Shown piece after piece: positions 1-12,300 of a DNA stretch of 64,000 nucleotides. The first letter of the stretch is position 1. Each line of letters starts with the position of its first letter. The notes under the pieces are model-generated. The model was not told where the DNA came from. It did not search any database and was given only the letters and a program-made list of their open reading frames with translations. The stretch is taken from positions 85,654,604 through 85,718,603 of the forward strand of contig NC_065531.1 in the NCBI RefSeq assembly GCF_020184175.1, written 5' to 3'. The DNA is from Aphis gossypii (lineage: Eukaryota > Arthropoda > Insecta > Hemiptera > Aphididae). The translations under genes and the position numbers were made by a program.

Positions 1-1690
1 AAAATTAGAAAAGTATGAAATTTTAAGTAAATACAACTTATAAGACCATGACATTTGCCATTGTTTTAATTTTGTTCTTATCAATATGTTACAATAACTT
101 TTAATTAAAAGATAACCCGGTAAAATGTTCAGGTTTAATTTGTACAGAAATATATTTATTTCAACGATGAATTAAAGTACAAATCGAAATTAAAACATTT
201 AATTTTTCGTGAATTTTAATTAAACTATATTATTTGCTAAAGAGATTAAGCTCTATATTTTATTCCATGTAAGTTACCTAACTCTAAGCACTTCGTTATT
301 TTGACCGATAGCATTGGAATTTGATTCTTGCTTAATAGTTCATATTAATAAGTTATTCTTATTTTATAAATATTCTATTAAAAACATACTTCATTTTATA
401 TCAAAGTATTTGCATAAAACAAACTAATATAATATTGCAAGTATACTTAAATTATATTATTGTACCAAAACATTGAGTAATATTACCATAACATTATTAA
501 TATAAACTGCAATGTATTCTTACATTAAAAAATGTTATACCGTGTAATATTCAACAGTATAATAAAATTAAGTTAAATGTACCTATATTATAGATATTTA
601 GTGGAATCTACGGGTTAATTATTATTGTTAATTTTTTTTAATATTACTATTGATGTTTTATTTATCTGCGTAACTGTATACATGAAATAAGCTCACAGTA
701 GTCACAATTTACAATTTATTCATACATTTTTTAAGTTTGTTTTTTTGTCAGCCTCTATTAGTTTAATTTTTTAGTATTTTATAAGACGATACGTTTTATT
801 TTGATTACACGGCGTTATAGATAGACAAATCAGATACATCAATCACTGTCATGGATCCATTTTCCGATAGAATTATTTTTTCATAAGTATAATAATTTTT
901 TTTTAATAATGCATATGAAATTTATTTAATAGATCAAAATACAATATACGTGAATAATTGAAAAAAAAAATAAGTCAAAATATGATTTAATATTTTTATA
1001 ATATTGTAATTTATAACTGAATATAATTGTATACAAATTTTAATGAAGTATAATAATTATACGTTTATGAACTTAGCGAAACACAAGTACCTAATAGAAT
1101 TTTCTTGAAACAATTTCATTGATTATTTTTTGAATATTGTCTGAATAATTATACAATTTGTTCGATATTCGTTAAAAAGTTATCATGAATACTTCAAAGT
1201 CGCTGCTAAACATTAACACCAACGGCCAAAACTTCAAAACAATCCAAAATTATTTATTATGGTTTGTGAGACATTGTTGGACAGATTCTATAATCTTTTG
1301 TAGGAACATATTTTATTTTATACTGAATGTATTACCAGACTTCGTCAGGGTTAAAATTAATCCATCTTTCTATTGTTTTCCGTTTTGATTCAGTTGAAAT
1401 TCATAATGCGAACTACGATAATTAATTTTAAGATTTTCCACTTCTTAATTTTGGAAATATTTTTGACACGAACACAAAAAAACTAGAATCTGAAGATTCA
1501 TTGAATGTTGTCTGCATCAGTATTCGATTTTAAGATTTTTTATTTATATATATATATTATGTATATATTTTGAAAAAATCAATATGCCTATTTTTACTAA
1601 TTATAACAGCTATATAATTATAAGTTATAAATGTTATAATCTATAACTCACAACAATCATTTTAATATTCAATTTTCATGGGTTAAATTC
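1..1690. other. AT-rich intergenic DNA, no gene seen
   Basis: No exon-like stretch with splice signals and coding-like composition was found on either strand. A 67-codon plus-strand frame at 1185-1388 has no family resemblance and no supporting signals. This stretch lies downstream of the minus-strand exons at 1.7-2.1 kb and is probably 3' flank. Confidence 0.5.
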
Positions 1691-1696
1691 TTTATT
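1691..1696 (-). terminator. polyadenylation signal of the 1.7-2.1 kb gene
   Basis: TTTATT on the plus strand reads AATAAA on the minus strand. It lies about 40 bases after the stop codon at 1737-1739, a normal distance for a short 3' UTR. Confidence 0.5.
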
Positions 1697-1736
1697 ATTT
1701 TATACAAACAATAGTATGTTCATATGTAGTGCTACA

Positions 1737-2067
1737 CTATTTTGTGTGAATTACTTCTTTTGACTCTATTACATAGGTCGTCATGTTGCTTTCATATTTC
1801 ACGCACAGGCGTCTTACATAGTCCAAATAATGACAAATTCCGTTTATGTCACTTGAAGAAATGACCAAAATAATTGTTGGATAGGCTAATATTTAATTAT
1901 GTTATATGTATGTCATTAAGTTCTTAGGCGCTACTATAAGAGTTTTTTGTTTACTGTTGAAATTTAAAATGTACAAATAAATAATTATTTTACTGAAGTG
2001 GCAGTTTGACATAACACAATGTTCATAAATCTGCGTTAATATGTATAGTACAGTATAGCGAACAATT
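1737..2067 (-). CDS. C-terminal exons of an unidentified protein (partial)
   Basis: Two minus-strand exons fit together: 1994-2067 and 1737-1885, separated by a 108-base intron with GT at 1992-1993 and AG at 1886-1887. The first ends one base into a codon and the second starts with two, giving ACC (Thr) across the join. The joined frame contains segments such as IVRYTVLYILTQIYEHCV and ISSSDINGICHYLDYVRR and ends in TAG, followed by an AATAAA signal. The residue mix (Arg, Cys, Asp, Glu, His) is unlike chance translation of this AT-rich DNA. I do not recognise the family. Upstream exons were looked for between 2.1 and 3.4 kb without success. The phases do not match any ankyrin-gene exon end, so this is unlikely to be an alternative tail of that gene. 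A pseudogene fragment is the main alternative. Confidence 0.5.
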
Positions 2068-3388
2068 CTTAAAGATGTTGATTGATTGATTTATTATAAC
2101 CAAAAAAAATAAAATATATATTTTGTAAAATCAATTTAATGATGATTTACCACAGTTCAGGGTGATTCATCAAGCATGCCTACCCTTCATTTTATACTTA
2201 AATAATGTATTTAATTAGATTTTGATTTTTAAAATTTTGAAATATATTAAAAGGCTTTATAGCAAAATTTTCAAATACTTAAAACTGTTATCCCATTTAA
2301 AAAGTATCTTGTGCTAAATTTAAAACAACGGTTTGTGAGTTATTAAACGGCATATATATTAAAGATAATATATCGTTTTTAATAGTTTTACATCAAATAT
2401 AAAATAATATAATTGTTGTATTTAATATACTTATTATAATCCGACAATTTTTACAAACTATTGTAACATTTTAACAAATATTAGTTACTATTATTTATAA
2501 ATCATCTTAGTTTATATATTATCTTCTAAACCTACTGTCATGAAATATTATCCTTAGTATTTCATAGACAATAACTCAGAAACAACTACTCGTACAAACA
2601 TTATAATAATTTACGATAAAAAGTATGGTTCTTATTTGAAAAATAAGTTTATATAGTCATATAATACATCTTAAGTTATATTAAAAATCAAAATATTTGA
2701 AAATATGATCCATAAAAATATTTTAAAATTCTGAAACTTAGAATTTGCATATAATACATGCATTATTATTTATTAAAGGAAAAATTTGGGGAGCATGCTT
2801 AGTAAATCAAACTATATATACATTTATACTAATACATCATCGGTTAAGATCAATGATAGTAATATAGTATCGAAATAAATTCTACTGTCAATTATTCGTA
2901 CTGTGGAAAGTAATAAGTATAACCTGTCATCAAGACTAAAATAAGGCAATAAATATTTATTTTGTCACAAATAGTGGTTTTACAACAAATCAATACTTTA
3001 AATTCTCTGGTCTATATATTATTCTAACAGTAGAAGATAACAAAATAGTTTAAAATAATAATATTATTATTATTATAGAATCTAAAAATAAAATTTTTTT
3101 ATTCAACAATTACTATTGCAATTTATAGTTCAAAATAATAGTATTTTTTTTTTTTTTTTGGTATATTACATAATAATCTTTAGCAAAAAACTCATATATT
3201 TTCCCCTTTTTATGTATATTTGTAATTCTATTATTCCTTTTTTAAGACTTAAGTGGTTCAATTTTTCATATAAATTAAAGTTCCATATCAATCCACATAA
3301 TTAAGTTTTTTTTACTAAAGCTCTAATTAATTTCATGCCTGCATGCTATACATTGAATTATTATTTAATCTATGTTTAAAGAAAGTAA
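2068..3388. other. AT-rich spacer between two minus-strand genes
   Basis: No convincing exon. A TTTATT (AATAAA on the minus strand) near 3097 could serve the ankyrin gene that ends at 3389. Missing 5' exons of the 1.7-2.1 kb gene might be here but were not found. Confidence 0.4.
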
Positions 3389-6300
3389 CTATATCCGTAA
3401 TTGATCCTCTTCTTCCAACATTTTTCGAATATCTAATTTATTCATGAAATAATAGCTACATTGTCTTCCTTTCTGTAAATTATAAACATAATTGTTTGAT
3501 TAATGAAATTGAATGGTGATAAAAATTAAACAACAAAAGTATAAAAACAATTAGTTGTTCTTGAAAAAGCTGTATGTATAATTAAGGCTATCAAAAGAAC
3601 ATGACCTTCATTAATTTAATTAATATACAATAATATCTGAATTTATTTTATTTCGATTTTAAACGTATTGATTTCGATTTATATTTAGTAATAAGTAATA
3701 ATTTATAACATGATATCTTTATACCAAGTCTTTAGCTATACGATTGGCCCCACTTCCAATTAAAATTGTACTCATCTTTTCCACTTGATCTACAGACATA
3801 GCGTAATGCAATGCTGTTCGTTCAATCTATAAAAACAACATAACAATACATTATAAGTAGGTATAACGCCGCAGATTGTGGTTTTCTAAAAATTGTCGAT
3901 CAAATATTTTTTTTCAATAAAAATTTTTAATTTTATCAGAAAAAAAAACAATACAAAACAATTAACAAAGTCAAATAAAGTTATTAAACATTAATGTTCA
4001 TTTTCTTCTATATTACACAAAATATTTTCTATTAAAATAATATCATGTTATACTTCAATTTAAGTTGTATAACCAAGAAAGTTGGATTAACCTTTTCAAT
4101 GAATATTATATAAATAAGGCAATTTATCTAATGACTGTGATTTTATCCTATATTATTTTAGTTGCAACAATCATTAAAACTATGAGTTTTCCCCCATATA
4201 TAAGTTGTATTTAAATCCTTACGCTCTACATTTTTAAAAATTATTTTGAATCAAGCTTGATTAATGAATGTGTTTTTGTGGTAAAATAATACTCACTGCT
4301 TAAATTATACAATGCCCATACGAGTCATTTAGACTGGGTTTACTCTACACATAATCCAATTTAAAAAATTGTTATTATCCCTCTATTATTTAAAAAAAGT
4401 TTTAAAATATTATTTGGTGATTTATAATTTCCACAGCAACCGAAAAATAAATAAATTCAAAATTACAATTATGAATTTTTAAATATAAAAAACATTTTTG
4501 ATAAAATAACCGAAAGGGTCTACAAAACCTAGTGGGTTGGTAAGCGAAATGAGTGCCCCTACTTCCAGTATTTTGTAATTTAAAAAATTAATAAATTTAC
4601 TAGAATAATATAATCCATTGACACGGCGATTAATAAAAATATAGTAAATATGATTTCATTGTATCGATTAAATATTTAAAGAACTTTAAAATCTTATTAA
4701 TTTCCATTAAATAAAATAAAATAATTTTCTCTTACGTTATCAAGCACAAATAATGTAGTAGGAAAATTTTCAGCAATTAACCGTAAGATTTCTTCATTTT
4801 GACTTAGTACAGCTATATGTAAACTGCACCGACTTCGTTCATTTTTCGCCATAGCCAACATGACACACTCGTCATTACGCTCTTGCAATATTTCTTCAAC
4901 TTTACTATGAGCTCCAGAAAAAATTTCTCGATGTAGCCGCTTTCGTTTTTCCTTAATTTCATATTTCATTTTAAACAAACCGAATAAAACCATCAATATT
5001 GTTAAATTTTTATTATAATTATACAACATTTGTATATACTATTTTACTAACTTCAAATGTCGGTATACTTTTAAGGATAACTGATACGTGAGAGTGTCCC
5101 CTACTTAATGGTAATGCAAAAATGTCTTTATCTGTGTTCAAATCTAAAATATGATTATACCCTTCCAATAAAAGTTGTATTAATTTGTTGTATTCGCCTA
5201 AAAAAATAAATATAATATGATTCTTACTGTTAAATTACTAAATTTCAAAGTATTAAACATTAATTTAATTACTATAAAACTCCGAAAAAGATATATGTAC
5301 AACCAACTTCATGAACATTCATTTTTCTCAGTATCTTTTTTTATAATTAAAAAATATTTTAATAGATTTTCTTTTATCCATTTATTTCACGACACCATTT
5401 GTCGAGAGTTTTGTGATTTAATAATTTTACAGACACTTTGAACCACAAAAATAGATATTTTTATTGTGGAGTGGCTGTGTTTTAAGGTCATAGGTCCATA
5501 TTAGCTTGAGAATATAAAGAAAAAGTTAATGTTTCAGATTGGATGTATGAAAAAGTCGTAATTGACGAGAGCAGTTATTTAAAGCAAGGTTATCTATATT
5601 AATCTACATTTTATCTATAGGGCTAATTATCAAATTTCTAAAACATTATAGAAGAGTAGGTTAGTCATTTTGAAGGTAGAACAGTTTATTTCTACTTCAA
5701 TCTACCAGTTTTTATATTATACTAATAGATGGTTTTAATGTAATGAATTCAATTTTGTATCATATTGAGAGTATATTTTTAAATTTCAAACATAATTGAA
5801 AACCAATATCCAATTATGGCTGGTAAACATAACTAATCAAGATATAATTAAATATTATTTAATATTTGAATTTTGAAACACAATACAATATGTTCATGAT
5901 AAATTAATAGGTAATATATTTCTGATAACATACCTCTGGCTATAATATGAACCACGAACTTATCAATTGTTTTCACATTTTCTCTTATATTCGAACTCAT
6001 CGCAATATCTCTTGGAGTTCTATAATATTCATCTCGAAGTGCAATATTCGCATCAAGCTCTTGTAACAATTGAAAAAATGCATTGCGGTTATGTGTTCTA
6101 GATGCAGCATAATGAATCATGTTCATTCCAAATTCATCCTAGTGAAATAAAATTACTATTTTAAATGCTATGTGATAAAAAATATTTACATTTTCTAAAC
6201 GTCTTACACGACTAATATTTTTAAATTCTGGCTGATAGTTGCTGAATATATCCCAAGGTCTGAATATATTTTCAGAAACCTGAGTTTGATCTCCGTCTAA

Positions 6301-9300
6301 TATACCATGTGTTTGAACTGACTGAAATCTGGATTGCAACACCTGAATACAATTTAGTGGCAATGAAACTACCATAAAGGAATGTTTCAGCCAACCATTG
6401 TGATAGGATATGATTATAAATCATTCAAAATTTAGTTTTGAAAATTTACAATCAATGATTTAAATTTAAAATACTGGACGAAGAACCAAAAAAAAAATTT
6501 TCATTAAAATCAAAATATATCTGTATTTTAGTGAAATTTTTTTATTTTTGTTAATAAAAAGCACACTTTTAGACACAATATTCCATTAAACACACTGATA
6601 ATTATGCAAAAAAAAAGTAATACAAACAAAAAAAATAATATTATATTATATTAATCAGAACAGAAATGGTTAACTAAATAAATCATAAAACTATACATCA
6701 ATTATAGTTTGAAACTATATTAATTATTTTAGGATAAGAATACAATATATGTTTAAAATCTCCATAAGAAAAATTAATGCCCAAAAATAAAAATAAAAGT
6801 TAAGGGTTATCTATCTATTTAAAAAACAAATTCTTTATTTATCATAATTGTTAAATAAAAAATATTGTTTTGATTAAAATTAACTGTTACATATTTTTAA
6901 GTTCCAAAATAAAATTACAATGCAATTATTACAATATTTATAATTTAATCTCACTTAAAAATTATTTTAAGTTACACTACATGTCAAAATAAAATCTAAA
7001 TAATAATGATTTAATTAAATTTTAGTTTTTAAATCATATAAACTTAGCCAAACTTACTCCGCTTTCTTGATCTGATTGCGGATCATCGAAATGGTTGGTC
7101 AAGTGTTCAGCTAAGTACAGAGTAGGGTTAGATGGTCTGCGTTTTATAAGTTCTTTCAAACCAGAAGCCAGAGGTTTTCCAATAGCTAAAATAAATATTT
7201 TAATTTATAAGATGCTTAAAAAACTTAAATAATTTATAGTTTATATTTTTAAGACCTATATTTATATTTATACATTTAAAAAAATAATCGATGAATATAT
7301 CATAAATATATAAACAATACTTGTAAATTTTTAAGAATATGAGTAAAGAAATAAATAAGTATATCCTTATTAAATGTATGAAGACAAATTGTAGAAAAGG
7401 TAGAAAATATAGTACTTGTATAATATTATTAATATTTAAGCTTTGATAAATGTTTAAAAATAAGTTTTAAAATTGATTATAAATATACTATAGTAGGTAT
7501 TTATAATCAATTGTATTACCTACTAAGAATAAATGTACATTGTACATATTATGGCAAATTATATTAAAATGAATTCATCCAAAGCTATACATTAAAAAAA
7601 AATATTTGAATAAAATAGTTCCAAACATATCAATACAAATATTAATAATTTACCAAATAATTTATTACAGTTCTTACACTGATAATTCAATTTCTCCTTT
7701 TATTTTTCAATAAAATATTATATTTCTTTAAAAAAATACAGATAGAAATAGTTAATTTCAATTAAAATGTAATATTTTCCAAGTGTTAATATTAATCATA
7801 TCAATCAGTTAGTAATCAATTACCTTTAATCAAGTATTCTCTGTCTTCGGCGGAAAATTGACTTGCACTCATAACCACCGAAAATAATTTTGCAGAGCTA
7901 TTTGAAGACCCTAAGTAAAAAAATCCTGTATTATAAATTATTATTTAAAAACCATTTCAATTGTATTAACTGTCCATGTTTGCATCAATATTTTCCTTGT
8001 CGACAGTCTCCGTGTTATAAGTTACGTAACCTAAAGTTTTACGTATCTCCTCTGGATCAAATGTGACATCACGTTTTCCAAAAGTTGGTGGTATATGGTA
8101 ATCAGCTTGAAATTCCTATGAATATTTCATAACCATTACTATGGATACAAACCAACAACAAAGATTCATGTACATATAAATGTCAAATATAAAATTAGTC
8201 AAATCACTCTTAATTGACAACGGTAGTCAGGTAATGATGGACAAAATAGATATACCTACCTATATGTCATGTTTAATGTTTACACACAACAATTTTAATA
8301 TATTATTGATTTTTAAATTTAAAATACAAATAATTTAAATTAATGTTTACTCCTATAATATTATAACCAACTAAACTTGCAAAATTTAATATTAAATTAG
8401 TTAATACCTTTGCTAAGATGAACTTTGAGAATCAAATATAAACTACGATATTATGAACTTTCCTAAAAGCACATGATCTATCACATTATGGTTGGATGGA
8501 GTAATATGTTTACCTATCGGCTATCACTTTTTTATTACCAAAGAATAAATTTCTTTATTAATGCATTTAAATTATATTTATCTATTTTTTAACCAAGTTA
8601 CTCATATTATGTGAAAAATATTAAATACTTAATTAATATACCTACTGATAAATAATGATTAATTCTCTATAATAGACATCAAAATATTAAATTTTACTAC
8701 AATATCGGAAATACATAATAATGTTTTCAGTTATGATATATAAATAAATATAACTATCAAATAACTCAGTTATTTATGTGTTGTCATAAATTAGTAAAAT
8801 CTATCCACATAACAAAATATTAATATGTATTAATATAAATAAAATAATTGATAAATTGTTCTTAAAAATATAGATGCTGATCCACCGTTTTTTTCACTCA
8901 GAATTGTTTTTTGTAAACAATGATTTATTACTGAATTAAAATTTAACACAATATCATCTATTACAGTAGTCTGCCTACTAAATAACAAGGTACATTTGAA
9001 AATCAAAACAACATCTACAGCAGACTGCAAAGCGAATTCCACGACTTATTTGTTAAAATTAAACACAATAAAACTTCTGTCCCATAAAGTTCGAAATATT
9101 TCAAAGAAAAATCAGTATCAGTTTAAATAATACAATGGGTATTAAATAATTAAAAGTATCATATTATAAATAATATTTTTTCGTTATTTTGAGACTTATT
9201 ATTATTGAATATAAATAGATCAACAAAATACTTATGAATAGAATCTTTTGAAACAAAAGTGAACTTACCTCTAAAATACTTTCTATATACGATTTATCTA

Positions 9301-12300
9301 TAAATGTCTTATCTTGCATATAATTTATATAATCTATTGCAGTCCATCCATGCAAGTCAATCAATTTTAAAGTTTCCGGAAACTTATCCGTTAAATATCT
9401 AAACACATCAAATTGTTCATAGATAACTGCTGTATGTAAAGGAGTCAATCCTAAGCCACTTTTAGATTCGCGAGCTAAACAGAACTTCTTTCGATCTAGA
9501 AGTTGAATTAGTTCATCCAAGTCTCCTACAGCACAGTAACGATGAATCTGATCAATTTTATTCTGAAAATTGTAGTAAACATTTATTTATTTTATAACTA
9601 TCGTTTAAAAAAAACACCACTCAAACAGCAGAGTAACCCACTTGACCACACTTTTTTTATATTTATTTTTATCATATTGAATAAAAATCTTCAGGTTGAT
9701 CATAAAGAAAAATATTAGAAAACTAGCATTATTTTTTGATTGCGTAAACAAATCGAGTTAAATTTATCTGGCCACCATAAATTTAAAAAATGTATCAACT
9801 TTTCATAAATAGCCAAATCGAATAAGTAATAAATCCCATTATTTGCATATAAACTAAGTAGATACCAATATATTCCATTATTAAAACGGTTGATTATTAA
9901 ATTTAAATGAAATTTGTATAAAACCTTAAATGTTTTGAAAAACGTTAGAAAATTAAAGGTAAAAATACATTTTTATTTAAAAAATAGACATACTTTTTAA
10001 ACTAAACTCTATTTGAAATCTTTATTTAAATAAAATAATTTATTGTTTCTTAATTCTTTAAAATGTAATTATTTGTTGACTTACCTAATTATTCAAGTAA
10101 AAATCAAAATATTCATACGGGTATTACTTACTGCATAAAATGGAATTTTATCAAGAAAATCTTGAATTTCTGGATTATCTGATGTTATTCCTATGAGTTT
10201 TTCGTATTTACCATCTAAAATGTAGTCAGCAATATGTTCTAAGTTACCTTGTTTTACTATTATTTGAGCTGAGTTTATACGTTCCTAGACACAAAAAAAA
10301 AGATAAACTTATAAAATACTCTTATTAGATACTTTTAAACTTATAAAGTATCTAAATTTTTATTTTTAATAAAATTCTTGAATTTTATATTAGCCTTAGG
10401 CATAATGCATATAGTATACTCTGTATCATATAAGATTAACTTAAAGTAATAGTTTTATGAGCATGGCGCTGGAAATCAGTATGCTCAAGATTGCGATTCG
10501 AGAGCTGCATTTTATTATTTCAACAACCAACTAGTTTATATTTTGATAAAATTAACAAAGAAGTAAAGTAATTTTTCAACTGCGACTGATTGATGGAAAT
10601 TAAGAAAACGACAAAATTCTATTAAAACCGATTTCAAATACTGTAAAAATAATTTTGCTTTGTATTTTTATTTCAGAATACTAAGTATTAGGTTTTACCA
10701 TTCTATGCTAATAACCAATATTTTCGTATTAAACTATTTTAAATTTTGTTTCAAAAAATTATATTTCATCATGATTTATTTTTAAGATTATATTTTAATA
10801 TTTTATCAAATTACTAAACAAAAAAAATAGCTAACCTGTTCGTCCTCCAAATCTAAAATTCTTAAGCCTATTAATATATTTTATACTTATAATACATAAA
10901 AGGTTAAATATGTATTTTTGATTAACAAACGAATACTTTAAAAAAAGTTTTTATAGTAATATTAAAAAAGTACTTTTGAAAAAAAATAATTGAATATGGA
11001 TTTTAAATACAAATGATAACTAATATTTAAATACATATTTAGAATACATTTTAAAAATATTCTTATCAAGGCGTCAAAACTGTTACTGGTCAAACACCAG
11101 AGGTCATTGCCACTTTAAGTTAATTCTCATACTCCAATAAGCATAGACAAAATCATCTACGTATTTTATATTATTATTTATTTTTTTAATAAAATTTTTA
11201 TTTTAAGAAAATAGAAATATCTGTCTACATTTTGTTAAATAATGTAATTATGTTAACTCTAGATAACAAAATATTTAAAAAAAGTTACTTTATCGATAGA
11301 TTAAAATTACCTATAACGTTATAAGTTATAAAATATTCTTAAACGCATAAATTTATTACGAATCAATTTCTGATTTTAACGAATTCAATAATCAGTTTTA
11401 AATTAAAATTCCTAAAATCATTTTGTAACTACATTGATACAAATACATTTGCACATTCTACACATTTATATTTTATATTAAATTATATTAATGTATGTTT
11501 TATACATTCATATGATTACATAAATTACTTGAAAATTATACCTTTAATTTTACTATAAAATAGATAGATAGAAAATAATTATTCAATAAATAAACTATTT
11601 ATTTTACTATTTCCTTAATTTAATATCTAGAAACTCATCTGCTATAATAAAAATTATGATATAATTTAAACAGACAATTTAGTCTAGTCCATAATAATAT
11701 AAAATTAATAATAAAAGAAAAGTGTTTATTTACATCATTGTTAAACTAGGTATATACTTTTTACCTTCACTTTGGTAGACTTCAATACATTATTACCAGA
11801 ATTTTCTATTTTATTAATATCATTTAAACTATTAACTTTATATATTGGGCCATCCATAGGTAAAATTTCCTCCAATAACCCATTATTCAATGCTTGTCTG
11901 ACCTCACCTAGTGTAAGACTATTAGGTTTTGAAACAATTTTGTTTGTATCATCAATGTCTTGATATCCTGATTTTCTATATAATGAAATATAATTGTCAT
12001 ATCTATTATCAGGATCATTATTTTTTTTATATTCATTATTATCAACATCATCAATGTCTTGAAGTTCTGATTGAGAGTATAAAGAAATACAATTTTCATC
12101 TTTAATCTTTGAATCATTATTTTCACTATTATCAATATTATCTTCAATGTTTAATGGTTCTGATTGAATATTTAAAGAATTATAATTTATAGTTCTATTC
12201 TTATGATTTATTTTTTCACTTTTATCAACGCCATCAGTATTATTGATATTTTCAACATTATTTACAATTTCAGCATTATATTTTGCAGTATCAATATTTT

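Noticed and set aside
4510..4570. Minus-strand phrase reading ILEVGALISLTNPLGFVDP
   Set aside because: It looks coding-like but has no splice boundaries matching the flanking ankyrin exons, which join without it. A repeat fragment is more likely.
10830..10873. Possible micro-exon (LEDEQ) between ankyrin exons 9 and 10
   Set aside because: No acceptor gives the required phase 0 to 0 fit, and exons 9 and 10 join directly in frame.
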